Origin: Chloroflexota bacterium | GTDB taxonomy: Bacteria; Chloroflexota; Dehalococcoidia; SM23-28-2; RBG-16-64-32 | Assembly: GCA_022565075.1 (NCBI GenBank) | Contig: JADFKG010000040.1 | Coordinates: forward strand, 1 to 13,124 | DNA length: 13,124 nt | Direction of reading: 5' to 3' | In this document: piece after piece, positions 6,765 through 13,098 of the stretch | Layout: each line of letters begins with the position of its first letter | How positions within the stretch are numbered: position 1 is the stretch's first letter | Made by a program: the position numbers and the translations under genes | The notes under the pieces: generated by a model | What the model was told of the DNA's origin: nothing | Database searches by the model: none | The model's input: the letters and a program-made list of their open reading frames with translations, nothing else

Positions 6765-6929
6765 CTAGCGGGCCTCCTTGAACAGGCGGTGGCCACGACA
6801 GCGTGGGCAGTATTTGCGCAGCTCCAAGCGATCCGGATCGTTAAGCCGGTTCTTGACCGTCGTGTACGGACGCATGCGGCAGTCCGGGCACGCGAGGTCG
6901 ATCGGTAGGCGGTTATCCTTCTTGGCCAT
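6765..6929 (-). CDS. rpmG: 50S ribosomal protein L33 (zinc-binding form)
   Basis: This 54-residue gene lies between tuf and secE. It reads MAKKDNRLPIDLACPDCRMR, then PYTTVKNRLNDPDRLELRKY, then CPRCRGHRLFKEAR. The L33 signature YTTxKNxxNxPDRLELxKYCPRC is clear. Two CxxC pairs (C14/C17 and C41/C44) show the zinc-binding (C+) form. The ATG is preceded by GGAGAT a few nt upstream, and the gene is 11 nt downstream of tuf. The TAG stop touches the GTG of secE. L33 between tuf and secE is a common bacterial arrangement. Confidence 0.97.
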   Translation of the reverse strand: MAKKDNRLPIDLACPDCRMRPYTTVKNRLNDPDRLELRKYCPRCRGHRLFKEAR

Positions 6930-6940
6930 CTATCTCCAGC

Positions 6941-8140
6941 TTACTTCAGGATCTTCGTCAGCACACCGGCACCGACGGTGCGTCCCCCTTCGCGAATCGC
7001 GAAGTGCACGCCCTCCTCCAGCGCAACAGGTGTGATCAGGTCCACTATCATCTTGATGTTGTCGCCGGGCATCACCATCTCCACGCCTTCGGGGAGCTTG
7101 ATGCTGCCGGTGACGTCGGTCGTGCGGATGTAGAACTGCGGGCGGTAGCCGTTGAAGAACGGCGTGTGGCGGCCGCCCTCTTCCTTGCTCAGGCAGTAGA
7201 CCTCCGCCTCGAAGTCGGTGTGCGGCGTGATGGAGCCGGGGTGTGACAGCACCTGTCCGCGCTCGACGTCGTCGCGCTCCATGCCGCGGAGGAGGCAGCC
7301 GACGTTGTCGCCGGCCTCGCCCTGGTCCATCGTCTTCTGGAACATCTCAACGCCGGTGCAGACGGTCTTGCGGGTTTCGCCGAAGCCGACGATCTCGATC
7401 TCTTCGCCCGACTTGACGATGCCGCGCTCGATGCGGCCGGTGACGACGGTGCCACGGCCCTTGATGCCGAAGACGTCTTCAACGGGCATGAGGAACGGCT
7501 TATCGCGTGCCCGTTCCGGCTCCGGGATGAAGTTGTCGATGGCGTCCATGAGCTCCCAGATCGGCTTGTACTCCTCGGCGTCCGCGTCGGTGGATTCGCT
7601 TTCGAGGGCCTTGAGGGCGCTGCCGCGGATGATGGGGGTGTCGTCGCCCGGGAAGTCGTACTTGTCCAGGAGTTCGCGGATCTCAAGCTCGACGAGGTCG
7701 AGGAGCTCCGGGTCTTCCATCATGTCCACCTTGTTGAGGAAGACGACCATGGCGGGCACTTCCACCTGGCGGGCCAGGAGGACGTGCTCTCGCGTCTGGG
7801 GCATGGGGCCGTCGTTGGCAGCGACGACCAGGATGGCGCCGTCCATCTGGGCGGCGCCGGTGATCATGTTCTTGATGTAGTCGGCGTGGCCGGGACAGTC
7901 GATGTGGGCGTAGTGCCGCTTGTCGGTCTCATACTCGACGTGCGCGATGGCGATGGTGATACCGCGCTCGCGCTCTTCCGGCGCCTTGTCGATGCTGAAG
8001 AAGTCACGAAATTCGGCCTGCTGCTTCAGCGCCATAACTTTGGTCATGGCGGCGGTCAGCGTGGTCTTGCCGTGGTCGATGTGACCGATCGTTCCGACGT
8101 TGAGGTGCGGCTTCGTTCGTATGAACTTTTTCTTGGCCAT
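6941..8140 (-). CDS. tuf: Translation elongation factor Tu
   Basis: The 399-residue product is EF-Tu, the GTPase that delivers aminoacyl-tRNA to the ribosome. The GTPase motifs are all present: GHIDHGKTTL (G1), RGITI (G2), DCPGHADY (G3), NKVD (G4) and GSALKAL (G5). Domain 2 contains GRGTVVTGRIERG, and domain 3 ends FAIREGGRTVGAGVLTKILK. The start is ATG 8140 (MAKKKFIRTKPHLNVGTIGH), with AGGAGG about 9 nt upstream. The open frame extends 12 codons further upstream, but across the Shine-Dalgarno and without family similarity. It follows three tRNA genes and leads into rpmG-secE-nusG. Length is normal and no key residue is missing. Confidence 0.99.
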   Translation of the reverse strand: MAKKKFIRTKPHLNVGTIGHIDHGKTTLTAAMTKVMALKQQAEFRDFFSIDKAPEERERGITIAIAHVEYETDKRHYAHIDCPGHADYIKNMITGAAQMDGAILVVAANDGPMPQTREHVLLARQVEVPAMVVFLNKVDMMEDPELLDLVELEIRELLDKYDFPGDDTPIIRGSALKALESESTDADAEEYKPIWELMDAIDNFIPEPERARDKPFLMPVEDVFGIKGRGTVVTGRIERGIVKSGEEIEIVGFGETRKTVCTGVEMFQKTMDQGEAGDNVGCLLRGMERDDVERGQVLSHPGSITPHTDFEAEVYCLSKEEGGRHTPFFNGYRPQFYIRTTDVTGSIKLPEGVEMVMPGDNIKMIVDLITPVALEEGVHFAIREGGRTVGAGVLTKILK

Positions 8141-8181
8141 CCTGTGGCTTCCTCCTAATTGAATCGGCTCGCGCAATCCTG

Positions 8182-8252
8182 TCAGCTATTAGCCGACGGA
8201 ACTATGATAGCGCGGCGGTATGATACAGGAAACCGGCGCATTTCGCGCGGTT
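8182..8252 (-). other. Structured spacer between tRNA-Thr(GGU) and tuf
   Basis: The 140-nt spacer holds two dyads and a repeat. AACCGCGC/GCGCCGGTT around an AAAT centre (8252-8231) can form an 8-bp hairpin with one bulge. TCGGCTAATAGCTGA (8196-8182) is a near-perfect palindrome. Between them the heptamer TATCATA occurs twice. The hairpin has no U-tract, so it is not a simple terminator. It could be a processing signal or control element for tuf. Confidence 0.3.
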
Positions 8253-8280
8253 GCCTGCGCTTATTTAGTTTTCCGGGCGC

Positions 8281-8356
8281 TGGAGCCCACGACCGGACTC
8301 GAACCGGTGACCCCGTTCTTACCAAGAACGTGCTCTACCAACTGAGCTACGTGGGC
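8281..8356 (-). tRNA. tRNA-Thr (anticodon GGU)
   Basis: The minus strand folds as a class I tRNA of 76 nt including an encoded CCA. The acceptor arm is GCCCACG/CGTGGGC, the D arm is in TAGCTCAGTTGGTAGAGCA and the T arm is CCGGTTCGAGTCCGG. The anticodon loop TTGGTAA, closed by GTTC/GAAC, gives GGT, reading ACC/ACU. It is the last tRNA before tuf, as thrT is before tufB in E. coli. Confidence 0.97.
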
Positions 8357-8376
8357 CCGCCGTTCTCCCTCGTTTC

Positions 8377-8464
8377 TGGTGGCGGGGGCAGGATTCGAAC
8401 CTGCGTAGCCCTTAAGGGCGCCGAGTTTACAGCCCGGTGCAATTGACCGCTCTGCCACCCCGCC
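8377..8464 (-). tRNA. tRNA-Tyr (anticodon GUA)
   Basis: The minus strand gives an 88-nt class II tRNA with encoded CCA. The acceptor arm is GGCGGGG/CCCCGCC, the anticodon arm is CCGGG-CTGTAAA-CTCGG with anticodon GTA, and the T arm is GCAGGTTCGAATCCTGC. The long variable arm (GCCC-TTAA-GGGC stem) is expected of bacterial tRNA-Tyr. It lies 20 nt upstream of tRNA-Thr(GGU). Confidence 0.97.
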
Positions 8465-8541
8465 GTTTCTCGACGGAACATGGAGCCTGGAGCGGAGTCA
8501 TGGAACCCGCGTTCCTGTTCCCGTTCCGTGTCCCATTTCCC

Positions 8542-8616
8542 TGGAGCCGAAGGCGGGAATCGAACCCACAACCTAGCGATTACAAATCGCTTGCGCTACC
8601 ATTGCGCCACTTCGGC
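8542..8616 (-). tRNA. tRNA-Thr (anticodon UGU)
   Basis: The minus strand folds as a 75-nt class I tRNA with encoded CCA. The acceptor arm is GCCGAAG/CTTCGGC, the D stem GCGC/GCGC and the T arm GTGGG-TTCGATT-CCCGC. The anticodon arm AGCGA-TTTGTAA-TCGCT gives TGT, reading ACA. It is the first gene after the promoter, 77 nt upstream of tRNA-Tyr. It corresponds in position to E. coli thrU. Confidence 0.97.
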
Positions 8617-8667
8617 CTGCGTTTCCGCCGGACGCCAAAAAAATTCGCCCCACAGGGAGGCAAATTC

Positions 8668-8697
8668 AGTATATGCGTCCCCGTAGCGGGCAGTCAA
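8668..8697 (-). promoter_or_regulatory. Sigma70-type promoter of the tRNA-tuf operon
   Basis: On the minus strand TTGACT (8697-8692) and TATACT (8673-8668) are separated by 18 nt. The predicted transcription start is near 8661, about 45 nt before tRNA-Thr(UGU). It begins within a few nt of the ispF stop codon, so the tRNA-tuf block has its own start separate from the isp genes. It is one of the two best promoter matches in the window, fitting high-level stable RNA and EF-Tu synthesis. Confidence 0.75.
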
Positions 8698-8701
8698 GGA
8701 T

Positions 8702-9175
8702 TCACGCCTCACGGAGCAGCGCCACGGCGACCGCCGCGATCGCCTCGCCGCGTCCTATATCGCCGATTCCCTCGTTCGTGGTCGCCTTTACGCTGACCGC
8801 GGCCTCGGAGACGCCGATCAGCTCCGCCATTCGGGCGCGCATCGCCACCACGTGCGGCGCCAGGCGCGGCTTTTCGGCGATGACGGTAACGTCGATGTTT
8901 TCGACGGCGTATGCAGCGTCTCGCACCAGCGCCAGCGTCCTCTCCAGCAGCACGGAGCCGTGGGCGTCCTTCCACCTGGCCTCGTCCGCCGGGAAGTGCG
9001 TTCCTATGTCGCCCAGGGCGGCGGCACCGAGCAGCGCGTCGATGACGGCGTGCAGCACGACGTCGGCGTCGGAGTGTCCCGCCAGGCCTGTCTCGCCGGG
9101 AAGTGTGACGCCGCCGAGGACGAGCGTGCGTCCGGGGCCGAAGCGGTGGATGTCGTAGCCGATTCCGATTCGCAT
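8702..9175 (-). CDS. ispF: 2-C-methyl-D-erythritol 2,4-cyclodiphosphate synthase
   Basis: The 157-residue protein is IspF, a trimeric cytoplasmic enzyme. It converts CDP-methylerythritol 2-phosphate to the cyclic diphosphate with loss of CMP, in the MEP isoprenoid pathway. The metal site D8, H10 (GYDIHRF) and H42 (SDADVVLHA) matches E. coli numbering. GDIGTHFP and the cytidine-site segment KATTNEGIGDIGRGE are also present. The start is ATG 9175, which gives the standard MRIGIGYD beginning. It overlaps the TGA of the preceding kinase by one base (TGATG), so translation is probably coupled. The stop lies next to the tRNA-tuf promoter. Confidence 0.97.
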   Translation of the reverse strand: MRIGIGYDIHRFGPGRTLVLGGVTLPGETGLAGHSDADVVLHAVIDALLGAAALGDIGTHFPADEARWKDAHGSVLLERTLALVRDAAYAVENIDVTVIAEKPRLAPHVVAMRARMAELIGVSEAAVSVKATTNEGIGDIGRGEAIAAVAVALLREA

Positions 9176-10215
9176 CAGACGACTGCCCATCCGAACTCGG
9201 GCGCGAGGCGACGGATCTCCGCGTCAAGAGCGCGCATCATGATCACGTCAAATCGCAGGCGCTCGGCGATGCGCTCAGCGCCCTCCTCCGGGAGACGCCC
9301 CTCGTAGAAGGCCGCGTCCGGACACCAGTTGAGGACAGCCATGAAGCCGAGCGACCCGCGCTCCTCGTCAGTGAGCGGCGTCCGTGTCTCGTAGCCATTG
9401 AGGAAGGCGCGGCAGAAGTCATCACGGATGACCCTGGAGCCGCGCTTCTCGCGTCCGAAGTTGAAGAAGCCACGCGCGACGTCGAAGACGCGCGGGCCCG
9501 GGGTGACGAAGTCGAAGTCGAAGAGACCGACCATCTCATCGTCGCGGAAGAGCATGTTCCGGCCGTGATAGTCGCAGTGGAGCCAGGCGCGCGGCAAGGC
9601 CGCGGAGCGGTCGTTTGGCCAAGTCGCGGCGGCGCGGCGGCGCCAGTCGCTGAAGAACCCGAGGTCACCGGCGTACTCGGGTCCCGGGAAGAGGCGGCCG
9701 AGGTGCTCCGCGTGCTTCTCGCCCAGCACGGAGTTGCTCCATGTGTGGCTGGAAGGCGGCGCGTCGAGGGCCGAAAAGTCGACTTCGCCCGCTGTCACGT
9801 GAGCAACGGGGCCATCGTATCCGACCGTGATCTCGTGGAACTCCGCCAGGCGGCGGCCGGCCTCAGCAGCCTGCGGCAGGCGCGTGAAGTCGAACTCTTG
9901 GCCCTCGACGACGAGGAAGAGAGCCCACGGCATGCCCGCGAACGTTAGAAACGGCTCGCCGTCCGCCGTCCCGATCACTTCCGCCGTCGGGTAGCCCTGC
10001 TCCCGCAGGTAATCCTGGAACCGCAACTGGAAAAGCACGCGCTCGGGATCGCGGACGCGCCGGTAAGCGCGCAGGATGTACCTTCCGCCACCGCTGTCAG
10101 TGACGAGCCAATTATCGTTGACGATCCCGGAGGAGAGCTTCTCGGTAACGCGCGGCGTGTCAATGGCGTAACGGCTGAGCACATCGGTCAGATCGGGTGC
10201 GCGCAACTCGGTCAT
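9175..10215 (-). CDS. Aminoglycoside phosphotransferase-fold small-molecule kinase, substrate unknown
   Basis: The 346-residue protein belongs to the APH/choline kinase/homoserine kinase type II group of kinase-fold phosphotransferases. A glycine-rich start (LSSGIVNDNWLV, 27-38) is followed by YILRAY (46-51), where Arg49 stands at the usual ATP-lysine strand. The Brenner motif HCDYHGRN (H213, D215, N220) supplies the catalytic Asp and Mg-binding Asn. LFDFDF follows (D233, the second metal ligand) and then FDVARG. The protein should be soluble and cytoplasmic. It overlaps ispD by 4 nt (ATGA) and ispF by 1 nt, so all three are likely coupled. The neighbourhood hints at a role near isoprenoid precursors, but the fold does not fix a substrate, and homoserine, choline, sugars or antibiotics remain possible. 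It is not a GHMP-fold IspE. Confidence 0.88.
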   Translation of the reverse strand: MTELRAPDLTDVLSRYAIDTPRVTEKLSSGIVNDNWLVTDSGGGRYILRAYRRVRDPERVLFQLRFQDYLREQGYPTAEVIGTADGEPFLTFAGMPWALFLVVEGQEFDFTRLPQAAEAGRRLAEFHEITVGYDGPVAHVTAGEVDFSALDAPPSSHTWSNSVLGEKHAEHLGRLFPGPEYAGDLGFFSDWRRRAAATWPNDRSAALPRAWLHCDYHGRNMLFRDDEMVGLFDFDFVTPGPRVFDVARGFFNFGREKRGSRVIRDDFCRAFLNGYETRTPLTDEERGSLGFMAVLNWCPDAAFYEGRLPEEGAERIAERLRFDVIMMRALDAEIRRLAPEFGWAVV

Positions 10216-10880
10216 CCCAGGTAAGCTTCGGCCAGCATAAGGTCCTCTGCCGTGGTGATCTTGACGTTGCGGCTGCTGCCCTCAAACGTCGCTACGGAAT
10301 GGCCGAGCGACTCCACCATCGCCGCGTCGTCCGTGACGTCGGCGGCGACCTCGTCGTGCGCGCGGACGAGGAGATCGTAGCGAACAACCTGAGGCGTCTG
10401 GACGGCGACCAGGCGCGATCGGTCCAGCGTGCGCGTGATGGCTCCCGTCTCATCGATCTCTTTGATCGTGTCGGCCAGCGGCAGGACAGGTACGGCGGCC
10501 CCGGTCGCGCGGGCTGCCTCGAACCCGCGCGAGATCATGCCCGGCCGCACGAGCGGACGACCACCGTCGTGCACGGCGACCCAGTCGCACGGGCCCAGCG
10601 CGGCCAGCCCGCACTTCACAGAGTCCTGCCGCCGCCGGCCGCCGGTGCAGACCGCGACTACTTTGGAGAAGCCCTCTTCGGCCACGAGGGCCTGCCCCCG
10701 CTCCAGATTCGCCTCGGAGACGACTAGCACGACACGATCGATCGGTTCGCAACTCTCGAAGGCGGCAACGGTGTGCGCCAGCAGTGGCCGGCCGGCGACG
10801 ACTGAGAAGAGTTTGTCGGCGCCGCGCATTCGCATCCCCGCACCGGCGGCGACGATGATCCCCGCGCAGACTTCAGACAT
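10212..10880 (-). CDS. ispD: 2-C-methyl-D-erythritol 4-phosphate cytidylyltransferase
   Basis: The 222-residue protein is IspD, which joins CTP and methylerythritol 4-phosphate to give CDP-methylerythritol. The nucleotide loop AAGAGMRMRGADKLF contains R17 and K23. GGRRRQDSV (80-88), VHDGGRPLV (103-111; usually VHDAARP), QTPQ (161-164), TDDAAMVE (183-190) and RNVKIT with K207 complete the family pattern. ATG 10880 gives a normal N-terminus. No clear Shine-Dalgarno is seen, and a TATAGT -10-like box ends 8 nt before the ATG, without a convincing -35. The gene begins 40 nt after the VTT gene and overlaps the kinase start by 4 nt. Confidence 0.97.
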   Translation of the reverse strand: MSEVCAGIIVAAGAGMRMRGADKLFSVVAGRPLLAHTVAAFESCEPIDRVVLVVSEANLERGQALVAEEGFSKVVAVCTGGRRRQDSVKCGLAALGPCDWVAVHDGGRPLVRPGMISRGFEAARATGAAVPVLPLADTIKEIDETGAITRTLDRSRLVAVQTPQVVRYDLLVRAHDEVAADVTDDAAMVESLGHSVATFEGSSRNVKITTAEDLMLAEAYLG

Positions 10881-10920
10881 ACGCCGCCACTATAGCGCAG
10901 CGCCCGTCGACTGCGCCGCT

Positions 10921-11574
10921 TCACGCCAGGCTGCTGAACACGGTGACGCCGGCGCTCGCCAGGCCGGCAAGCCACATATTCTTGATGGTCTTGCCGGCAA
11001 GGACGGAGAAGAAGAACCTGCGCATCGGCATCTGCACGGCGCCGGCGGTCAGTCCGACGAGGTCGAACGCCGGGTTGGGAATCGTAGACATGACGAACAG
11101 CGTCAGCGCGCCCCGGCGCTCCATCCAGCGCTTGATACGAGCGTATGATGGGCGGTCTTCGATGAAGACGCGGCCGCCGTAGCCCGCAGCGTAGCCGGAG
11201 AACTCACCGATCGCCTCGCCCAGGCCAGCCACGATGCCGACCCAGAACCAGGCCGGAACGCCGAGGAAGTCGTTGAGCAACGCGCCGCCGCCGAGGACGC
11301 TGACCACGGCCGGCGACGGGAGCAGGATCGAAGCGGCGCCAACGAGGCTGATGATGAAGACGCCGAAGTAGCCGTAGCTGGCCAGGTTGGAGACGTCGGT
11401 GCTGAAGTAGAAGAAGCCGATGGCGAAGAGCGTGAGCATTAAGGCGACGCCCACCAGCAGCGTGTACTCCAGGCGCCAGCGGAACCGCCCCGCTACTTCC
11501 AGGACCTGGGACGGCTCCAACTCCTCCCCGCCTTCGCGGACGACGGCCTGTGCGCGCCCGGCCTGGTCTGTCAT
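10921..11574 (-). CDS. VTT/DedA-family (SNARE-associated) membrane protein
   Basis: The 217-residue integral membrane protein carries a VTT domain. A cytoplasmic charged tail (1-34) is followed by a TM helix (about 36-57) and hydrophobic segments near 67-100. The conserved loop has GEAIGEFSGYAAGYGG (119-134) and STIPNPAFDLVGLTAGAV (163-180). A final hydrophobic helix spans about 186-212. Some bacterial DedA relatives translocate undecaprenyl phosphate, and eukaryotic VTT proteins scramble lipids; the role here is not proven. The ATG at 11574 has no good Shine-Dalgarno. It overlaps the stop of a 19-codon leader ORF (ATGA), so coupled initiation is likely. It precedes ispD by 40 nt and probably heads the isp operon. 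Confidence 0.88.
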   Translation of the reverse strand: MTDQAGRAQAVVREGGEELEPSQVLEVAGRFRWRLEYTLLVGVALMLTLFAIGFFYFSTDVSNLASYGYFGVFIISLVGAASILLPSPAVVSVLGGGALLNDFLGVPAWFWVGIVAGLGEAIGEFSGYAAGYGGRVFIEDRPSYARIKRWMERRGALTLFVMSTIPNPAFDLVGLTAGAVQMPMRRFFFSVLAGKTIKNMWLAGLASAGVTVFSSLA

Positions 11575-11630
11575 CGCCTGACAGTCCAGGAAAGGGCGAG
11601 AGCGGGCTCTCTCGCCCTGTATCGGGTCAT
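11571..11630 (-). CDS. Candidate 19-codon leader ORF overlapping the VTT gene
   Basis: ATG 11630 opens MTRYRAREPALALSWTVRR and stops at TGA 11573-11571, overlapping the VTT ATG in the ATGA arrangement. A strong Shine-Dalgarno, AGGAGAGG (11646-11639), lies 8 nt upstream, whereas the VTT gene itself has none. Codons 5-13 encode a 10-bp hairpin. It may be a coupling or leader ORF for the VTT gene, or a small basic protein. No homology is recognised. Confidence 0.5.
   Translation of the reverse strand: MTRYRAREPALALSWTVRR
11593..11618 (-). terminator. 10-bp hairpin: gdhA terminator or 5'-leader element of the VTT gene
   Basis: AGGGCGAGAG and CTCTCGCCCT form a perfect 10-bp inverted repeat with a 6-nt loop. 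On the minus strand it is followed by only TTTCC, a weak U-tract. It lies about 180 nt after the gdhA stop and 18 nt before the VTT ATG, inside the leader ORF. The hairpin is certain; termination activity is uncertain. Confidence 0.5.
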
Positions 11631-11795
11631 AACCAACGCCTCTCCTATCGCGAACGCGTGTGAGCCCACCGCAGCGGGGATACGGCGTTCATTCGATTCT
11701 GGCACCGCTCGCCAGGAGCGCCGCCGTTCGTCGTTCGCCTATGTCAACGCCCAGGCGGCGTCATGGTTACGTGGCGGCGCGACCCGGCCCGCCAA

Positions 11796-13073
11796 CTAGG
11801 GGTAGATGCCGCGTATCAACGTCGCTTCGACGACGCGGCCTACACCCAGCGCCATCGCCGCCTGGCGCATCGTCACTCCGTCGCGCTCCGCCGCCGCCGC
11901 GACTTCGCGATAGGCGCGCGTGATCACTTTTCTCAGCCGATCGTTGACCTCGTCCTCTTCCCAGAAATAGAACTGAAGGTCTTGCACCCATTCGAAGTAC
12001 GAAACGATGACGCCGCCCGCGTTGGCCAGGATGTCCGGCACGATCGTCACGCCCCGCTCTTCCAGGATGCGGTCCGCCCCGGGGGTAGTGGGACCGTTGG
12101 CGCCTTCGACGATGAACCGCGCCCGCACGTCGCCGGCGTTCTGGGACGTGATCTGCCCTTCCAGCGCCGCCGGGATGAGGAAGTCGACTGGCAGGCCGAG
12201 AACCTCCGCGTTCGTGATCTTGTCCACGCCGCTGCACTCGACGAGCGGCTTCGCCTTACGGTGTTCGACGAGCGAGTCGACGTCGAGGCCGCCGCCGTCG
12301 TAGACGCCGCCGGAACGGTCGCTTACCGCGACGACCCTGGCACCGGCGCGCCGCAGCAGATTGGCAGCGACGCTGCCGACGTTTCCGAACCCCTGGATGG
12401 CCACGGTCGATCCCTCCAGGTTGATGCTCTCCTGTTTGCACAGCTCTTCGATGACGAAGAGGACGCCCCGGCCCGTCGCCTCCACGCGGCCCAGCGTGCC
12501 ACCCACGGCAACGGGCTTGCCGGTAACCACGCCGGTGACGGTGTGGCCCTTGTGCATGCTGATCGTGTCCATGATCCAGGCCATGATCTGCGGGTTCGTA
12601 CCCATGTCGGGCGCCGGAATGTCCTCTGACTGGCCGATGATGATGCTGATCTCCGTGGCGTAGCGGCGCGTGAGGTCTTCCAGCTCGGCAGCGGATAGCG
12701 CGCGCGGGTCCACCATGACGCCGCCCTTGGCGCCGCCGAAGGGGAGTTTGACGACGGCCGCCTTCCAGGTCATCCACATCGCCAGGGCACGCATCTCGTC
12801 CAGCGAGACGTGCGGGCTGTAGCGCAGGCCACCCTTGGCAGGGCCGCGGGCGATGTTGTGCTGTACGCGATAACCGCAGAAGACCTGGATCGACCCGTCA
12901 TCCATGTTCACGGGGAAGTTGACTGAGAGTTCGCGCTTGCTGACGCGGAGGACGCCCCGGACGTCGTCATCCAGATGCAGACGGTCGGCCGCGTCGTCGA
13001 ACTGGGAGAGGGCCGTACTGAGGGCGTCGTTTTTCACTGTGGCAGCCCTCTGGTCATTGTCTGATTTTGCCAT
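11796..13073 (-). CDS. gdhA: Glutamate dehydrogenase (Glu/Leu/Phe/Val dehydrogenase family)
   Basis: The 425-residue protein catalyses reversible oxidative deamination of glutamate to 2-oxoglutarate and ammonia, linking nitrogen and carbon metabolism in the cytoplasm. The substrate domain contains K80 (GPAKGGLRY), K104 (MTWKAAV), the catalytic lysine K116 (PFGGAKGGV) and the catalytic D156 (PAPDMGT). The Rossmann domain has AIQGFGNVGS (226-235) and an acidic residue, D252, after the second strand. The C-terminal part has NAGGVIVSYFEWVQ, as in hexameric bacterial enzymes. The start ATG 13073 (MAKSDNDQ) is preferred over ATG 13094 because a TATAAT box overlaps the latter; the longer form adds only seven residues. 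Cofactor preference is not settled by sequence reading. It appears to be transcribed alone, with a hairpin downstream. Confidence 0.95.
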   Translation of the reverse strand: MAKSDNDQRAATVKNDALSTALSQFDDAADRLHLDDDVRGVLRVSKRELSVNFPVNMDDGSIQVFCGYRVQHNIARGPAKGGLRYSPHVSLDEMRALAMWMTWKAAVVKLPFGGAKGGVMVDPRALSAAELEDLTRRYATEISIIIGQSEDIPAPDMGTNPQIMAWIMDTISMHKGHTVTGVVTGKPVAVGGTLGRVEATGRGVLFVIEELCKQESINLEGSTVAIQGFGNVGSVAANLLRRAGARVVAVSDRSGGVYDGGGLDVDSLVEHRKAKPLVECSGVDKITNAEVLGLPVDFLIPAALEGQITSQNAGDVRARFIVEGANGPTTPGADRILEERGVTIVPDILANAGGVIVSYFEWVQDLQFYFWEEDEVNDRLRKVITRAYREVAAAAERDGVTMRQAAMALGVGRVVEATLIRGIYP

Positions 13074-13092
13074 TCGGTCCGGCCCTGAGGAC

Positions 13093-13098
13093 ATTATA
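13093..13098 (-). promoter_or_regulatory. Candidate -10 box of gdhA
   Basis: A perfect TATAAT lies on the minus strand 19 nt before the gdhA ATG at 13073, predicting a 5' leader of only about 13 nt. No TTGACA-like -35 is seen at 16-18 nt. A 5-bp dyad CCGCC/GGCGG (13118-13102) fills that interval and might be an operator for an activator. The window ends just beyond. Confidence 0.4.

Noticed and set aside
8141..8176. Upstream-extended EF-Tu start
   Set aside because: EF-Tu begins at MAKKKF; the extra 12 codons cross a strong AGGAGG and have no family match.
11742..11747. Perfect TTGACA (minus strand) downstream of gdhA as a -35 for the VTT operon
   Set aside because: At 16-18 nt downstream the sequence is GC-only (around GCGGCG), with no -10-like hexamer.
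11763..12629. Plus-strand open frame of 288 codons opposite gdhA
   Set aside because: It is an antisense shadow of a well-conserved enzyme, with no domain and no plausible ribosome binding site.
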